DNA of 64,000 nucleotides from Aeromonas tecta. Its GTDB lineage: Bacteria > Pseudomonadota > Gammaproteobacteria > Enterobacterales > Aeromonadaceae. The stretch is taken from positions 1 through 64,000 of the forward strand of contig NZ_CDCA01000034.1 in assembly GCF_000820185.1 (NCBI RefSeq), in the 5' to 3' direction. Within the stretch, counting starts at the first letter, position 1. The number at the start of each line of letters is the position of its first letter. This document shows, in pieces, positions 56,156-64,000 of the stretch. Below the pieces are notes generated by a model. The model was not told the origin of the DNA, did not search any database, and worked only from the letters and a program-made list of their open reading frames with translations. A program made the position numbers and the translations under genes.

Positions 56156-57289
56156 TTAACCCGCCTTGCGGCGCAGATAGACCCCGGCTTCCATATGGTG
56201 GGTCCAGGGGAACTGATCGAACAGCGCGAAGCGGGCGATCTCGTGAGTCTCGCCGAGCACCGCCATGTTCGCCTGCAGGGTGTCAGGGTTGCAGGAGATG
56301 TAGAGGATGTTGTCGTACTCCTGCACCAGTTTGACGGTCGCAGCGTCCAGGCCCGCGCGGGGCGGGTCCACGAAGATGGTGTTGCACTGGTAGCTCTGCA
56401 AGTCGACGCCCTTGAGGCGGTTGAACTCCCGCTCGCCGCGCATCGCCAGGGTGAACTCCTCGGCGGACATGCGCAGTATGATGAGGTTCTCCACCCCGTT
56501 GGCGGCGATGTTGTACTGGGCGGAATCGACGCTCGGCTTGGCGATCTCGGTGGCCAGCACCTTGCGGAAGTTCTGGGCCAGGGCGATGGAGAAGTTGCCG
56601 TTGCCGCAGTAGAGCTCCAGCAGGTCTCCCTCGCTGCCCTTGGTCACGTCCAGCGCCCAGCTCAGCATCTGCTGGTTAATCTCGGCGTTGGGCTGGGTGA
56701 AGCTGTTCTCCACCTGTTTGTAGACCAGCTCGCGACCCTGCACGGTCAGCCGCTCGATGACGAACTCCTCCCCCAGGCAGATCTTCTGTTTGTGGGCGCG
56801 GCCGATCAGTTGCAGATCGAAGCCCTTGGCGCGCAGTTCGGCTTGCAGCGCCGCGGCGGCCGGCTGCCAATCGGCCTGGAGCTGGCGGTGATAGAGCAGG
56901 CTGACGCAGATCTGGCCGGAGAGGGTGGACAGATAATCTATCTGGAACAGCTTCTTGCGCAGTACCGGGTGTGGGCGCAGGCCCTCGATCAGCACCGGCA
57001 TCAGCTGGTTGATGAGGCGGCTGGCGGTGGGGAACTGCTCGACCCGGATGATCTCTTTGGTGGTCGGGGCATACATGCAGTGGAAGAGGTCATCTCCCTC
57101 GTGCCAGATGCGAAACTCGGCGCGCATCCGGTAGTGCTCCGCGGGGGAGGCATGCACCTCCAGCGCGGGCGGGTTGCAACCGGCAAACAGCTCGGTGAGG
57201 CGGGCGCGCTTCTCGTCGAGCTGGGCCTGATAGTCGGCGGCGGACCGCTGGGCCTGGCTGTCGGCGGAAGATGGCTGTGATTGAGTCAT
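56156..57289 (-). CDS. trmA: tRNA (uracil-5-)-methyltransferase
   Basis: TrmA methylates U54 of tRNA, forming ribothymidine. The 377-residue protein has [20 protein letters not shown] (SAM motif), [17 protein letters not shown], and the catalytic cysteine in [12 protein letters not shown], with [15 protein letters not shown] at the end. The ATG at 57289 follows GAGGTATCC and gives near-standard length (E. coli 366); the long upstream extension is not homologous. The N-terminus has an extra Gln/Ser-rich stretch. Confidence 0.95.
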   Translation of the reverse strand: MTQSQPSSADSQAQRSAADYQAQLDEKRARLTELFAGCNPPALEVHASPAEHYRMRAEFRIWHEGDDLFHCMYAPTTKEIIRVEQFPTASRLINQLMPVLIEGLRPHPVLRKKLFQIDYLSTLSGQICVSLLYHRQLQADWQPAAAALQAELRAKGFDLQLIGRAHKQKICLGEEFVIERLTVQGRELVYKQVENSFTQPNAEINQQMLSWALDVTKGSEGDLLELYCGNGNFSIALAQNFRKVLATEIAKPSVDSAQYNIAANGVENLIILRMSAEEFTLAMRGEREFNRLKGVDLQSYQCNTIFVDPPRAGLDAATVKLVQEYDNILYISCNPDTLQANMAVLGETHEIARFALFDQFPWTHHMEAGVYLRRKAG

Positions 57290-57455
57290 GGATACCTCGC
57301 ATGCACCGGGCAAAGCCGGGTTGAAACCGGGGGAAGGCCTTGGCCAACCAAAGGGGCAAGATTGTAAGAGGCGGCCGCAGATTCTCCAAGTTTTTATGGT
57401 CAAGAAGTGTCCAATCGGGCCGATAACCGATCCACCACTATTGGCGGGAGGAAGA

Positions 57456-58592
57456 ATGATGCAGATCGATGGCATGGGCGCGGCCCAACCCAAGGGAGTG
57501 GGTGCCTCCCCCAAGGCAACCCAGACGGTCCAGAACAAGCCGACGGAGGAGGGGGATCAGGTCTCCCTCAACCAGCCACCAAAATGGGCGCAGCGGCTGA
57601 TCCAGCAGGCGCTGCAGTTCGCGCTTGAGCTCAATGGCCAGCACTATCAGGCCCCCAAGAGCCAGGAATTCACCCTGAGCCCGCCGGAGGCAATCACGCC
57701 CGAGAGCCTGTTCGATGCCGACTCGGTGGCGGACAACGTGTTGCAGTTCATCACCGGGCGGCTGGGGGCGGCGCGGGCGGATGGCAAGAGTGATGACGAC
57801 CTTGCCGGGATGATGGCCCAGGCCCGCAAGGGGGTGGACATGGGCTTTGGCGGCGCGAGGGAGCAGCTCGGCAGTTGGGCGGACAACGAAGACATCAAGA
57901 CCGGCATGGATCAGAGCTACAAGCTGATCCAGAACGGGCTGGAATCCTTCGAGAAGGAGTTCTTCGGCGAGGTCTCGAGCACCGAGTCGGGGGCGGCCGA
58001 GATGGCCAGTCGCCAGCAGAGTTCCCTTGAGATCGAGACCCGGGACGGGGACAAGGTGATACTGCGTTTTCGCGACAGCTGGCAGTTCAAATCCCGGGGG
58101 GAGGAGGGCGGCAGCCAGTTTAGCCTCAAATCGAGTCAGAGCTTCGACTTCTCCCTTGAGGGGAACCTGAGCGCCGATGAGATGGACTCCATAGGCAAGC
58201 TGGTGAAGGGGCTGGACGATCTGGCCGGCTACTTCTTCAACGGGGATGGCAAGACCCTGGCGGACAAGTTGAACGGCTTGCAGCTGGATGACAGCCAGCT
58301 GGCGTCTTATTCCCTCAAGCTCAAACAGAGCAGCAAGCTGAGTCAGACCTATCAGGGCGCCCACTCGCTGCAAGACAGCCTGAAGCCGCTGGCGGAGTAC
58401 CTGCCGCAGCTGAGCCGGTGGCAGCAGCAGGCCGATGCCCTGTTGCCCCCATCGCAACAACAGGCACTGACGCCCGCGGTGTTGGCGGCGCGGGGCCAGA
58501 GTGATGCCACCCAGGACGCCGGCTTTATGGGTTTCAATCTGCGGATGCTGGAGGCATCCCGCTTGCTCGGTCAGCAGGTGGCGACCGGCTAG
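57456..58592 (+). CDS. DUF5610-type hypothetical protein
   Basis: The 378-residue protein looks soluble: no signal peptide or membrane segment, rich in Gln, Ser and Asp. The part [20 protein letters not shown] with [17 protein letters not shown] (residues 85-135) recalls the DUF5610 domain of vibrios and Shewanella, where similar proteins are uncharacterised. A beta-rich middle ([20 protein letters not shown]) and a helical end follow. GGGAGGAAGA is a strong ribosome site. It is divergent from trmA. The function is unknown. Confidence 0.78.
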   Translation: MMQIDGMGAAQPKGVGASPKATQTVQNKPTEEGDQVSLNQPPKWAQRLIQQALQFALELNGQHYQAPKSQEFTLSPPEAITPESLFDADSVADNVLQFITGRLGAARADGKSDDDLAGMMAQARKGVDMGFGGAREQLGSWADNEDIKTGMDQSYKLIQNGLESFEKEFFGEVSSTESGAAEMASRQQSSLEIETRDGDKVILRFRDSWQFKSRGEEGGSQFSLKSSQSFDFSLEGNLSADEMDSIGKLVKGLDDLAGYFFNGDGKTLADKLNGLQLDDSQLASYSLKLKQSSKLSQTYQGAHSLQDSLKPLAEYLPQLSRWQQQADALLPPSQQQALTPAVLAARGQSDATQDAGFMGFNLRMLEASRLLGQQVATG

Positions 58593-58700
58593 GGTGAGTT
58601 GAGCGCATCCGACGAGGGGCGGTGCGGGTTGTTTGCCAGTCCTGTTTGCTAGGCAGTGGCCGGGCTGGCACACTGCCCTTTTCCCTGACCAGATGCGGCC

Positions 58701-59234
58701 ATGAATCCCAAGAAGCCAAGAGACAAACGCGAGCTCTGCTACCCCTTCATCTTCGAGACCCAGTTCCAGTGTGACTACGAGATCGCCACCGACGAGCTCT
58801 GCTGCCAGGTGGGGGCCGTGCTGTCCCACTTGCCTGCCGGTGAGGAGACGAACGCCATGGTGGCCGATCTGGGGACATTGCAGCGGCTTATCTACAACCT
58901 GAATGGCTCGGTGCGCGGCAGGCTCGGCATCTTCGAGGAAGATCTGGACTGGCTGAAGGGACGTTATGATCACTACAACGAGGCGAGCCGCGGCCGGGTG
59001 ACCGGTTTCGTGCTGCCCCAGGGGCCCCAGCCCATCCCCACCCTGCATCTGTGCCGCTGCGGCAGCAAGAAGGTGGTGCGGTTGCTGGTGCGCCTCGAGG
59101 AGAGCGGGGTGCGCTTCGATCCCATCCTCTACCGCTTCGCCAACCTGCTGGCGAACTTCTTCTTCGTGCTGACCGTCTATCTCAAGCAGTTGTGGGATGT
59201 GCCGGAAGTGCCCTACGTCAGCATTAACTACTGA
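58701..59234 (+). CDS. Cobalamin adenosyltransferase-like protein (PduO fold)
   Basis: The 177-residue protein resembles PduO-type ATP:cob(I)alamin adenosyltransferases in its C-terminal half: GFVLPQGPQPIPTLHLCRCG then RFANLLANFFFVLTVYLKQL correspond to the FILPGG, histidine/arginine helix and RLSD.LFVLAR segments. The N-terminal ATP motif TRTGD of true enzymes is missing, and the active-site RRAE arginines are not matched. It may be a non-catalytic relative, perhaps regulatory. There is no obvious operon partner. Confidence 0.65.
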   Translation: MNPKKPRDKRELCYPFIFETQFQCDYEIATDELCCQVGAVLSHLPAGEETNAMVADLGTLQRLIYNLNGSVRGRLGIFEEDLDWLKGRYDHYNEASRGRVTGFVLPQGPQPIPTLHLCRCGSKKVVRLLVRLEESGVRFDPILYRFANLLANFFFVLTVYLKQLWDVPEVPYVSINY

Positions 59235-59333
59235 CCAAGCATCCTATAAGGCTTTTATTTTTCAGTAGGATCAAAGACGATCCAGCCATGCCATTGCAAT
59301 CTGGATGGCGCCGATAGCGAAACAAGGGAAGTC

Positions 59334-61016
59334 ATGATGACGATTCATCTCAGTGGCAGTTCATTCTTGATGCCTGGCAATTTGGCCTGGCGATTGTTGT
59401 CGGCCCATGGCGAGGTACAGGTCGCACCCCATGGCCAGTGGCTGCAAACCCTGATGAATCCATCTAAAGAGGTCGCCTCCCAAACTCATATCATCATCTG
59501 GCTGTGGGAAGATCTGGTGCCTGCCCAGAAGCTGATAACGTGGAGTCGTTTGGCTGAAGGGGATCAGCTGCTGGCCGTGGCCACCTTTGTCGAGTCACTC
59601 TGCCAGCCCCTGTTGCAGCATCTGCAGCTCCGCCCGCAGGACCATCTGTTGGTCGGGGTCTGCAGTCGCGCCCCTGCCTCCGTATTTGGCACCGCACCCT
59701 CCATGCTTGCTTATCTGGCCCGTGAATTCGAGCACCAGCTTGCCCACTTGCGGCTGCAGCATCTTGGATTGGGCGACCTGCACTTACCGCTCTGGTTGCA
59801 ACATCATGGCCGTCATCACTGCTTTGATAACCGCAACCTCTATCTGATGTCCTGCCCTTTCTCCATGGCCGGCTTAGCCAGTCTGGCCGCTTGGATTGAT
59901 CCCCTGCTGCTGCGTTTGCATCGCCCCGCTCACAAGGTGCTAGTGCTCGATTGCGATAATACCCTATGGGGTGGCGTAGTTGGCGAAGACGGGGTAAGTG
60001 GTGTGCTGCTGGGGCAGGACGGGATGGGACGTCTCTACCAAGCTTTTCAGCAGGCGGCCCATTACTGGCATGAACGGGGCATCATGCTGGCGCTCTGCTC
60101 CAAGAATCTGGCCGGCGATGTATGGCGACTGTTCGATGAGCACCAGGGCATGGTGCTTGAACGTCATCACATCGCTGCCGCAGAGATCGGCTGGGAGCCG
60201 AAGTCACAAGGATTGCGGTGGTTGGCAGTGCGGCTCAATGTCGGACTGGACAGCTTGGTATTCTGGGATGACAGCGAGCTGGAGCGTGCTGAAGTCCGGG
60301 CCAATTGTCCCGAGGTGATGGTGGTTACGCCCCCGGCCGAAATCTGGGAGTGGCCGGAGGCGCTGATGACACTGCCAGAGCTGTGTAGTCGCCATCAGAG
60401 CCATGATGACAGCCTGCGCCAGCACTCCTATCAGGCACAGGTTCAGGCAGAGGCGGTGCGCCAGCAACTGGGCGATGAGCACGCCTTCCTGCATCAACTG
60501 GCACTGCATGCCGGCTGGCAGCCACTTTCCCAAAGCAATCAGTTGCGAGCCGAACAGCTCAGCCAGAAGACCAATCAGTTCAACCTGTCTTCCCGTCGCT
60601 ATCAGGCAGGAGAGCTGACGCGATTGGCCAGCGAAGGGGGGGAGGTCTGGCTGGCATCACTGCAGGACAAGTTTGCCGAGCATGGCATGACGGCCCTGCT
60701 GGTGGTGCGTCCTCTCGATGACGGAAGTGCACTGCTGGATACCCTGGCCATCAGTTGCCGGGTGCTGGGGCGCGGTTTCGAATACTGGTTACTGAAACAA
60801 TTGGCAAGCCAATTGCTGGCGCAAGGCACTGCAGAGCTGGTCATTAGCTTGGTTGCCACAGAGCGCAATCAGCCAGCGCGGGATTTTCTGGCGACTCTGC
60901 CAACCCGGCCGATAACCACTCCAGCGGGATTGGTGCCGCTGGTGGACGAGGTTTTCCTCAGTCTGGATCTCACCTCTCTTTCTCTCCCATTTTTGGAGTT
61001 TTATGCTAATGAATGA
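59334..61016 (+). CDS. FkbH-like HAD-family protein (glyceryl-ACP type)
   Basis: The 560-residue protein has an N-terminal SGNH-like region, a HAD-IIIC phosphatase domain with VLVLDCDNTLWGGVVGEDG near residue 203 and ALCSKN near 258, VFWDDSELERAEV, and a C-terminal GNAT-like part. FkbH proteins take a three-carbon unit from 1,3-bisphosphoglycerate and load it on an acyl carrier protein; the CSKN cysteine is the presumed carrier site. The next gene, overlapping by 14 bases, is that ACP. It is the first gene of a glycan-type operon. AAGGGAAG precedes the start. What the acyl group becomes is unknown. Confidence 0.85.
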   Translation: MMTIHLSGSSFLMPGNLAWRLLSAHGEVQVAPHGQWLQTLMNPSKEVASQTHIIIWLWEDLVPAQKLITWSRLAEGDQLLAVATFVESLCQPLLQHLQLRPQDHLLVGVCSRAPASVFGTAPSMLAYLAREFEHQLAHLRLQHLGLGDLHLPLWLQHHGRHHCFDNRNLYLMSCPFSMAGLASLAAWIDPLLLRLHRPAHKVLVLDCDNTLWGGVVGEDGVSGVLLGQDGMGRLYQAFQQAAHYWHERGIMLALCSKNLAGDVWRLFDEHQGMVLERHHIAAAEIGWEPKSQGLRWLAVRLNVGLDSLVFWDDSELERAEVRANCPEVMVVTPPAEIWEWPEALMTLPELCSRHQSHDDSLRQHSYQAQVQAEAVRQQLGDEHAFLHQLALHAGWQPLSQSNQLRAEQLSQKTNQFNLSSRRYQAGELTRLASEGGEVWLASLQDKFAEHGMTALLVVRPLDDGSALLDTLAISCRVLGRGFEYWLLKQLASQLLAQGTAELVISLVATERNQPARDFLATLPTRPITTPAGLVPLVDEVFLSLDLTSLSLPFLEFYANE

Positions 61017-61239
61017 CCTTATCACACTGGTGAGCCAGCAATTTCCTCAGGCCAACATCAACGAGCAGGCCGATCTCGGCCTCGGCAGCGTTCCTGAGTG
61101 GGACTCCCTTGGTCACTTCAACCTGCTGTTGTTGGTCGAGCAGCATTATAACGTCCGTTTCGAACCGAATGAGCTGGCCGAACTTAAAAGCTTGGCTGAC
61201 ATCAGAGAAGCCCTGCTGCGCAAAGGGGTTGCCGTGTGA
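61003..61239 (+). CDS. Dedicated acyl carrier protein
   Basis: The 78-residue protein has the ACP fold with the phosphopantetheine serine in VPEWDSLGHFNLLLLVE. It overlaps the FkbH gene (14 bases) and the next gene (GTGA, 4 bases), so translation is tightly coupled. GGAG lies close to the ATG at 61003. The neighbour FkbH predicts that it carries a glyceryl-derived group rather than a fatty acid. Confidence 0.88.
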   Translation: MLMNDLITLVSQQFPQANINEQADLGLGSVPEWDSLGHFNLLLLVEQHYNVRFEPNELAELKSLADIREALLRKGVAV

Positions 61240-62000
61240 AACAGGCTCTCGAACAGGCACTGACCGAGCTGGGTATCCCCAAAGGAGGAGCCCTGATGGT
61301 GCACTCGGATGCCATGGTGGTAGCCCAGTTTGCCGGCATGGGCAACGGTGCGGGCATCAACGCCTTCTGGACATACCTCGAACAGTGGCTGGGCGGGCAT
61401 CTGCTGGTGCCGACGTTCACCTACAGCCCGATGGCGGTAGAGTGCTTTGATCCTGCTGTGACCCCGAGCAAGGTGGGGTTGATGACGGAGTTGTTCCGGC
61501 AGCGTGAAGGCGTGGTGCGTACGCTGGATCCCATCTTCAGCATGGCGATTAGCGGCCCACAGGGAGCTACGCTGGTGGCCCGGGAGTGTCACGACTGTTT
61601 CGGCGAGGAGAGCCCGTTTGGCTGGTTGGCGGAACAGGATGGCTGGCTGCTGGGCCTAGGCTGTCACCCTGATCGCATTACCTTCACCCATTATGTAGAG
61701 CAACGGCTGGCCGTCTCCTACCGCTATCACAAGGCATTTGCTGGGCAGGTGCGAACAGATGATCGGTTACGGGAGTGGCAGGCCGACTACTATGTGCGCG
61801 ATCTGACGCTGGCCAGCGAGATCGACCTCTCCCGACTGGTGGCCTTGTTGCAGGAGCGTGGTGTGTGGCGCCAGGCGCTGTGTCAGCGAGTACCGGTCTG
61901 GACCGTCTCCTGCCGTGACTTTATTTCAGCCGCAAAGGAATTGATAGCGAGTGAACCCTATGCCCTTATCCGTGCAGGGGGACTCTCCCATGCTATTTGA
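61236..62000 (+). CDS. AAC(3)-fold acyltransferase
   Basis: The 254-residue protein belongs to the aminoglycoside N3-acetyltransferase superfamily: LMVHSDAMVVAQFAGMG near residue 20, LLVPTFTYSP near 63, and the catalytic histidine region TFTHYVEQRLAVSYRY near 150. In surface-glycan clusters this fold acylates amino sugars or similar amines rather than drugs. The position right after an ACP suggests it may take its acyl group from that carrier. It starts with GTG overlapping the ACP stop and overlaps the next gene by 11 bases. Confidence 0.82.
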   Translation: MKQALEQALTELGIPKGGALMVHSDAMVVAQFAGMGNGAGINAFWTYLEQWLGGHLLVPTFTYSPMAVECFDPAVTPSKVGLMTELFRQREGVVRTLDPIFSMAISGPQGATLVARECHDCFGEESPFGWLAEQDGWLLGLGCHPDRITFTHYVEQRLAVSYRYHKAFAGQVRTDDRLREWQADYYVRDLTLASEIDLSRLVALLQERGVWRQALCQRVPVWTVSCRDFISAAKELIASEPYALIRAGGLSHAI

Positions 62001-62391
62001 CCACATTGGACTGGTTGTTCCGGACCTGGCCAGTGGAGAGCGTTACTGCCGCGATGTGCTGGGGCTGACTCGCTTTTCGGCTGCGGTGCTCGATCCGCTG
62101 CAAAATGTATGGGTTCAGTTTGGTTACGATGAAGCCGGCATTTGTTATGAGTTAGTCGCGCCTGCGGGAGAAAATAGCCCGGTGACCCAGGTGCTGAAGA
62201 CCCGGCGCAATGTACTCAATCATCTGGCTTATCGGGTGGTCAGTCTCGTTACCAGCGCAGAGCGGTTGCGAACTCAGCGTCATCTTCCTCTCGGACCCAG
62301 TCAGCCTGCAGTGGCTTTTGGAGGGGCCCATGTCCAGTTCTTTCTCAGCCCCTTGGGCCATATTGTTGAGCTGATTGAGGAGGTTGCATGA
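61990..62391 (+). CDS. VOC (glyoxalase/epimerase) family protein
   Basis: The 133-residue protein has two beta-alpha-beta-beta-beta modules with plausible metal ligands: His in FDHIGLVVPDL, His in VLNHLAYRVV and Glu in IVELIEE, as in methylmalonyl-CoA epimerase. It may epimerise or rearrange the ACP-bound acid. GGGGGA lies 7 bases before the ATG, which is inside the end of the preceding gene. It overlaps the next gene by 4 bases. Confidence 0.8.
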   Translation: MLFDHIGLVVPDLASGERYCRDVLGLTRFSAAVLDPLQNVWVQFGYDEAGICYELVAPAGENSPVTQVLKTRRNVLNHLAYRVVSLVTSAERLRTQRHLPLGPSQPAVAFGGAHVQFFLSPLGHIVELIEEVA

Positions 62392-63731
62392 CAACAACAA
62401 TACATACCAGTGGTTATCTTCCCACAGACTGGGACGATCAGACTCAACTCGGTGAACAGCTGCATCGATTGTTAACCTTGCTGTTCCCACTCAATCGCAG
62501 CCTGACTGGTGAGGGGGTTCGGCAAACACTGGCCTTGATTCGCCAACACTGCTTGCCTGATCTGACAATTCACGAGGTGGAAAGCGGAACCACATGCTTC
62601 GACTGGACAGTGCCCGATGAGTGGAATGTAAGACAGGCTTATATCGTAGGGCCTGACGGACGCAAGGTCGTTGACCTCCAGGACAGCAACTTGCATCTGG
62701 TCGGTTACTCTGAACCGGTGCGTTGTACCCTATCGCTAGCAGAATTGCAGCCATATCTGCATTCATTGCCCGAATTACCGGATGCTATCCCCTATATCAC
62801 GTCTTATTACCAGCGTCGTTGGGGCTTTTGTTTACCCCATAATGTGCGGGAAGCGTTACCGGAGGGAAATTATGAGGTTGTGATCGATACCAGCTTGCAA
62901 CCAGGCTCACTGACTTATGCCGAGTGGGTATTGCCAGGGGAGAGTGAGCAGGAGGTCTTGTTATCCAGCTATGTTTGCCATCCCTCCATGGCCAACAATG
63001 AGCTGTCCGGCCCAGGCGTAGGGGTGTTTTTGATGGCTTGGCTTGCCTCCTTGCCCAAGCGACGCTACAGCTACCGATTGATGCTTGTTCCAGAGACAAT
63101 TGGGGCTATAGTCTATCTCTCTCGTCATCTGGAGCATCTCAAGTCTCACACGTTGGCCGGTTTTAATCTGACCTGCATGGGGGATGAGCGGTGCTATTCA
63201 TTCCTGCCCTCCCGGCAAGGAAATACGCGGGCAGATTGCATTGGTCGCCATGTACTGGGTCATATCGCACCTGATTATATGGTGTATAGCTATCTTGACC
63301 GGGGCTCCAATGAACGCCAGCTATGTGCCCCTGGCATAGACCTGCCTGTCACCACCATGATGCGCAGCAAATACGGTTGTTATGCCGAGTATCACACCTC
63401 TTTGGATGACCTTACCCTGGTCACACCACGGGGTCTGGCGGATAGCTTCCTGGCGTTGCGACGGGCAATCGAGTGTCTGGAGTTGGATGACTGCTATGAG
63501 GCCACCGTATTGGGCGAACCCCAATTGGGGCGACGTGGCCTCTATCCTAATCTATCTACACGTGATTCCGGCGCGCAGGTGCGGGATATGATGAACTTGC
63601 TGGCGTACAGTGATGGCCATATGAGCCTGTTTGAGATTGCCGAGATCATCAATGTACCGTTTTGGCGGGTCGAGCCCTTGGCCAGAACGCTTCTCGATGC
63701 AGGGGTACTGCGCAGGTGTAGTCGCCGCTGA
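62388..63731 (+). CDS. DUF4910 aminopeptidase-like protein
   Basis: The 447-residue protein matches the DUF4910/DUF2172 family found in polysaccharide loci: PLNRSLTGEGVRQTL at the start, SSYVCHPSMANNELSGPGVG with M28-peptidase-like metal ligands near residue 193, VPETIGAIVYL, and SKYGCYAEYHTSLDDL near 340. A C-terminal winged-helix-like part (SLFEIAEIINVPFWRVEPL) follows. A peptidase or amidase role in glycan assembly has been guessed in general but is not proved. GC content is lower than in the genes to the left. Confidence 0.82.
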   Translation: MTTTIHTSGYLPTDWDDQTQLGEQLHRLLTLLFPLNRSLTGEGVRQTLALIRQHCLPDLTIHEVESGTTCFDWTVPDEWNVRQAYIVGPDGRKVVDLQDSNLHLVGYSEPVRCTLSLAELQPYLHSLPELPDAIPYITSYYQRRWGFCLPHNVREALPEGNYEVVIDTSLQPGSLTYAEWVLPGESEQEVLLSSYVCHPSMANNELSGPGVGVFLMAWLASLPKRRYSYRLMLVPETIGAIVYLSRHLEHLKSHTLAGFNLTCMGDERCYSFLPSRQGNTRADCIGRHVLGHIAPDYMVYSYLDRGSNERQLCAPGIDLPVTTMMRSKYGCYAEYHTSLDDLTLVTPRGLADSFLALRRAIECLELDDCYEATVLGEPQLGRRGLYPNLSTRDSGAQVRDMMNLLAYSDGHMSLFEIAEIINVPFWRVEPLARTLLDAGVLRRCSRR

Positions 63732-63831
63732 CATTAGGCACCTCGTTGCCTGATGTCGGGTGTAAGTCCAGAGATGATTCAATCAATCAACCTTGTTCCA
63801 TCAACCCTAGTCATATATGTAGGAGAGGGTC

Positions 63832-64000
63832 ATGAGATGTCCATATTGTCACGGTGATAACACATTGGTTTTTCTTGAGCGCAAGATGCCAACCGTTTTA
63901 TCCGCATACTCTGGTGAATTCCCGGTCAAGGTTGCGGAGCTGCAGGTCAGTGCTTGCAAGGATTGTTTGGTGGGGTTTGCATCCAAGAAATTGTCATCGG
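63832..64000 (+). CDS. Start of a zinc-ribbon SAM-methyltransferase-like gene, cut by the window edge
   Basis: AGGAG precedes an ATG whose product begins MRCPYCHGDNTLVFLERKMP and continues with KDC, giving CxxC and CxxC pairs of a zinc ribbon. This kind of N-terminus fronts C-methyltransferases of deoxysugar pathways (putative zinc-binding plus methyltransferase domain). Only 56 codons are visible, so the identity is provisional. The 100-base gap before it has a hairpin (ACATTAGGCA/TGCCTGATGT) around the previous stop. Confidence 0.5.
   Translation, partial: MRCPYCHGDNTLVFLERKMPTVLSAYSGEFPVKVAELQVSACKDCLVGFASKKLSS

Noticed and set aside
61236-62000. Aminoglycoside resistance gene
   Set aside because: The AAC(3) fold is shared with sugar-modifying acyltransferases; overlap with ACP and VOC genes points to biosynthesis, not resistance.

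Overview
The window looks like chromosome of a high-GC gammaproteobacterium, almost certainly Aeromonas (A. hydrophila-like). The grounds are the gene families, a WaaE/WaaF/WaaA lipopolysaccharide-core locus beside coaD, a complete ilvGMEDA operon next to comM, a RstA/RstB pair with Asr-like genes, and enteric/Vibrio-type synteny (dut-coaBC-radC-rpmB-rpmG-mutM-coaD; yicC/rph-pyrE; yihD-srkA-dsbA). I saw no rRNA, tRNA, CRISPR array, insertion sequence or phage gene.

Layout: 0.1-9.0 kb holds pat (protein acetyltransferase), ilvY/ilvC, pgi and mscS. 9.1-16.1 kb holds slmA, dut, coaBC, radC, rpmBG, mutM, a DUF535 gene and coaD. 16.3-20.9 kb is the LPS inner-core block (a GT9 heptosyltransferase, waaE, waaF, waaA). 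21.1-24.2 kb has a TPR protein, yicC, rph and pyrE with its attenuator. 24.3-27.2 kb is the copA-cueR copper unit behind a 19-bp-spacer MerR-type promoter. 27.4-32.4 kb holds a GGDEF protein, yihD, ccoG, srkA and dsbA. 32.5-35.6 kb is NAD salvage (pncB, pncA, nrtR). 35.6-39.1 kb has two tandem YihG-like acyltransferases and comM. 39.3-45.9 kb is ilvL-ilvGMEDA with its attenuator. 46.3-59.2 kb holds an OmpA-family porin, priA, rpmE, a YbjT-like gene, maeB, two Asr-like genes, rstB, rstA, trmA and two little-known genes. From 59.3 kb to the right edge a tightly overlapping FkbH-ACP-AAC(3)-VOC-DUF4910-(methyltransferase) operon with falling GC begins. It looks like the start of a surface-glycan or glycosylation island.

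The most unusual feature is not a gene. At many places the stop or start region of a gene is followed, or preceded, by a second, diverged copy of that same gene end, here called an echo. Clear cases are the 3' ends of ilvC (about 88 bp), slmA (119 bp), ilvA (68 bp) and rstB (within a 365-bp tandem unit). Probable cases are the 5' ends of ilvY and pncB and the 3' end of cueR. Weaker cases are waaE, srkA, trmA and mscS. In slmA most differences are synonymous and the reading frame and stop are kept, so these look like ends of diverged alleles rather than recent copying errors. ilvC is bracketed on both sides (ilvY 5' echo on the left, ilvC 3' echo on the right), as expected if a foreign ilvC segment replaced the resident gene by imprecise joining. 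comM, a natural-transformation recombination helicase, is in the window. The mechanism is inference.

A second notable point is a compact RstA circuit. A near-consensus RstA box lies inside the last codons of rstB, in front of an asr-like gene, and a unit of box plus promoter, gene and terminator has been tandemly duplicated, giving two paralogues each with its own box.
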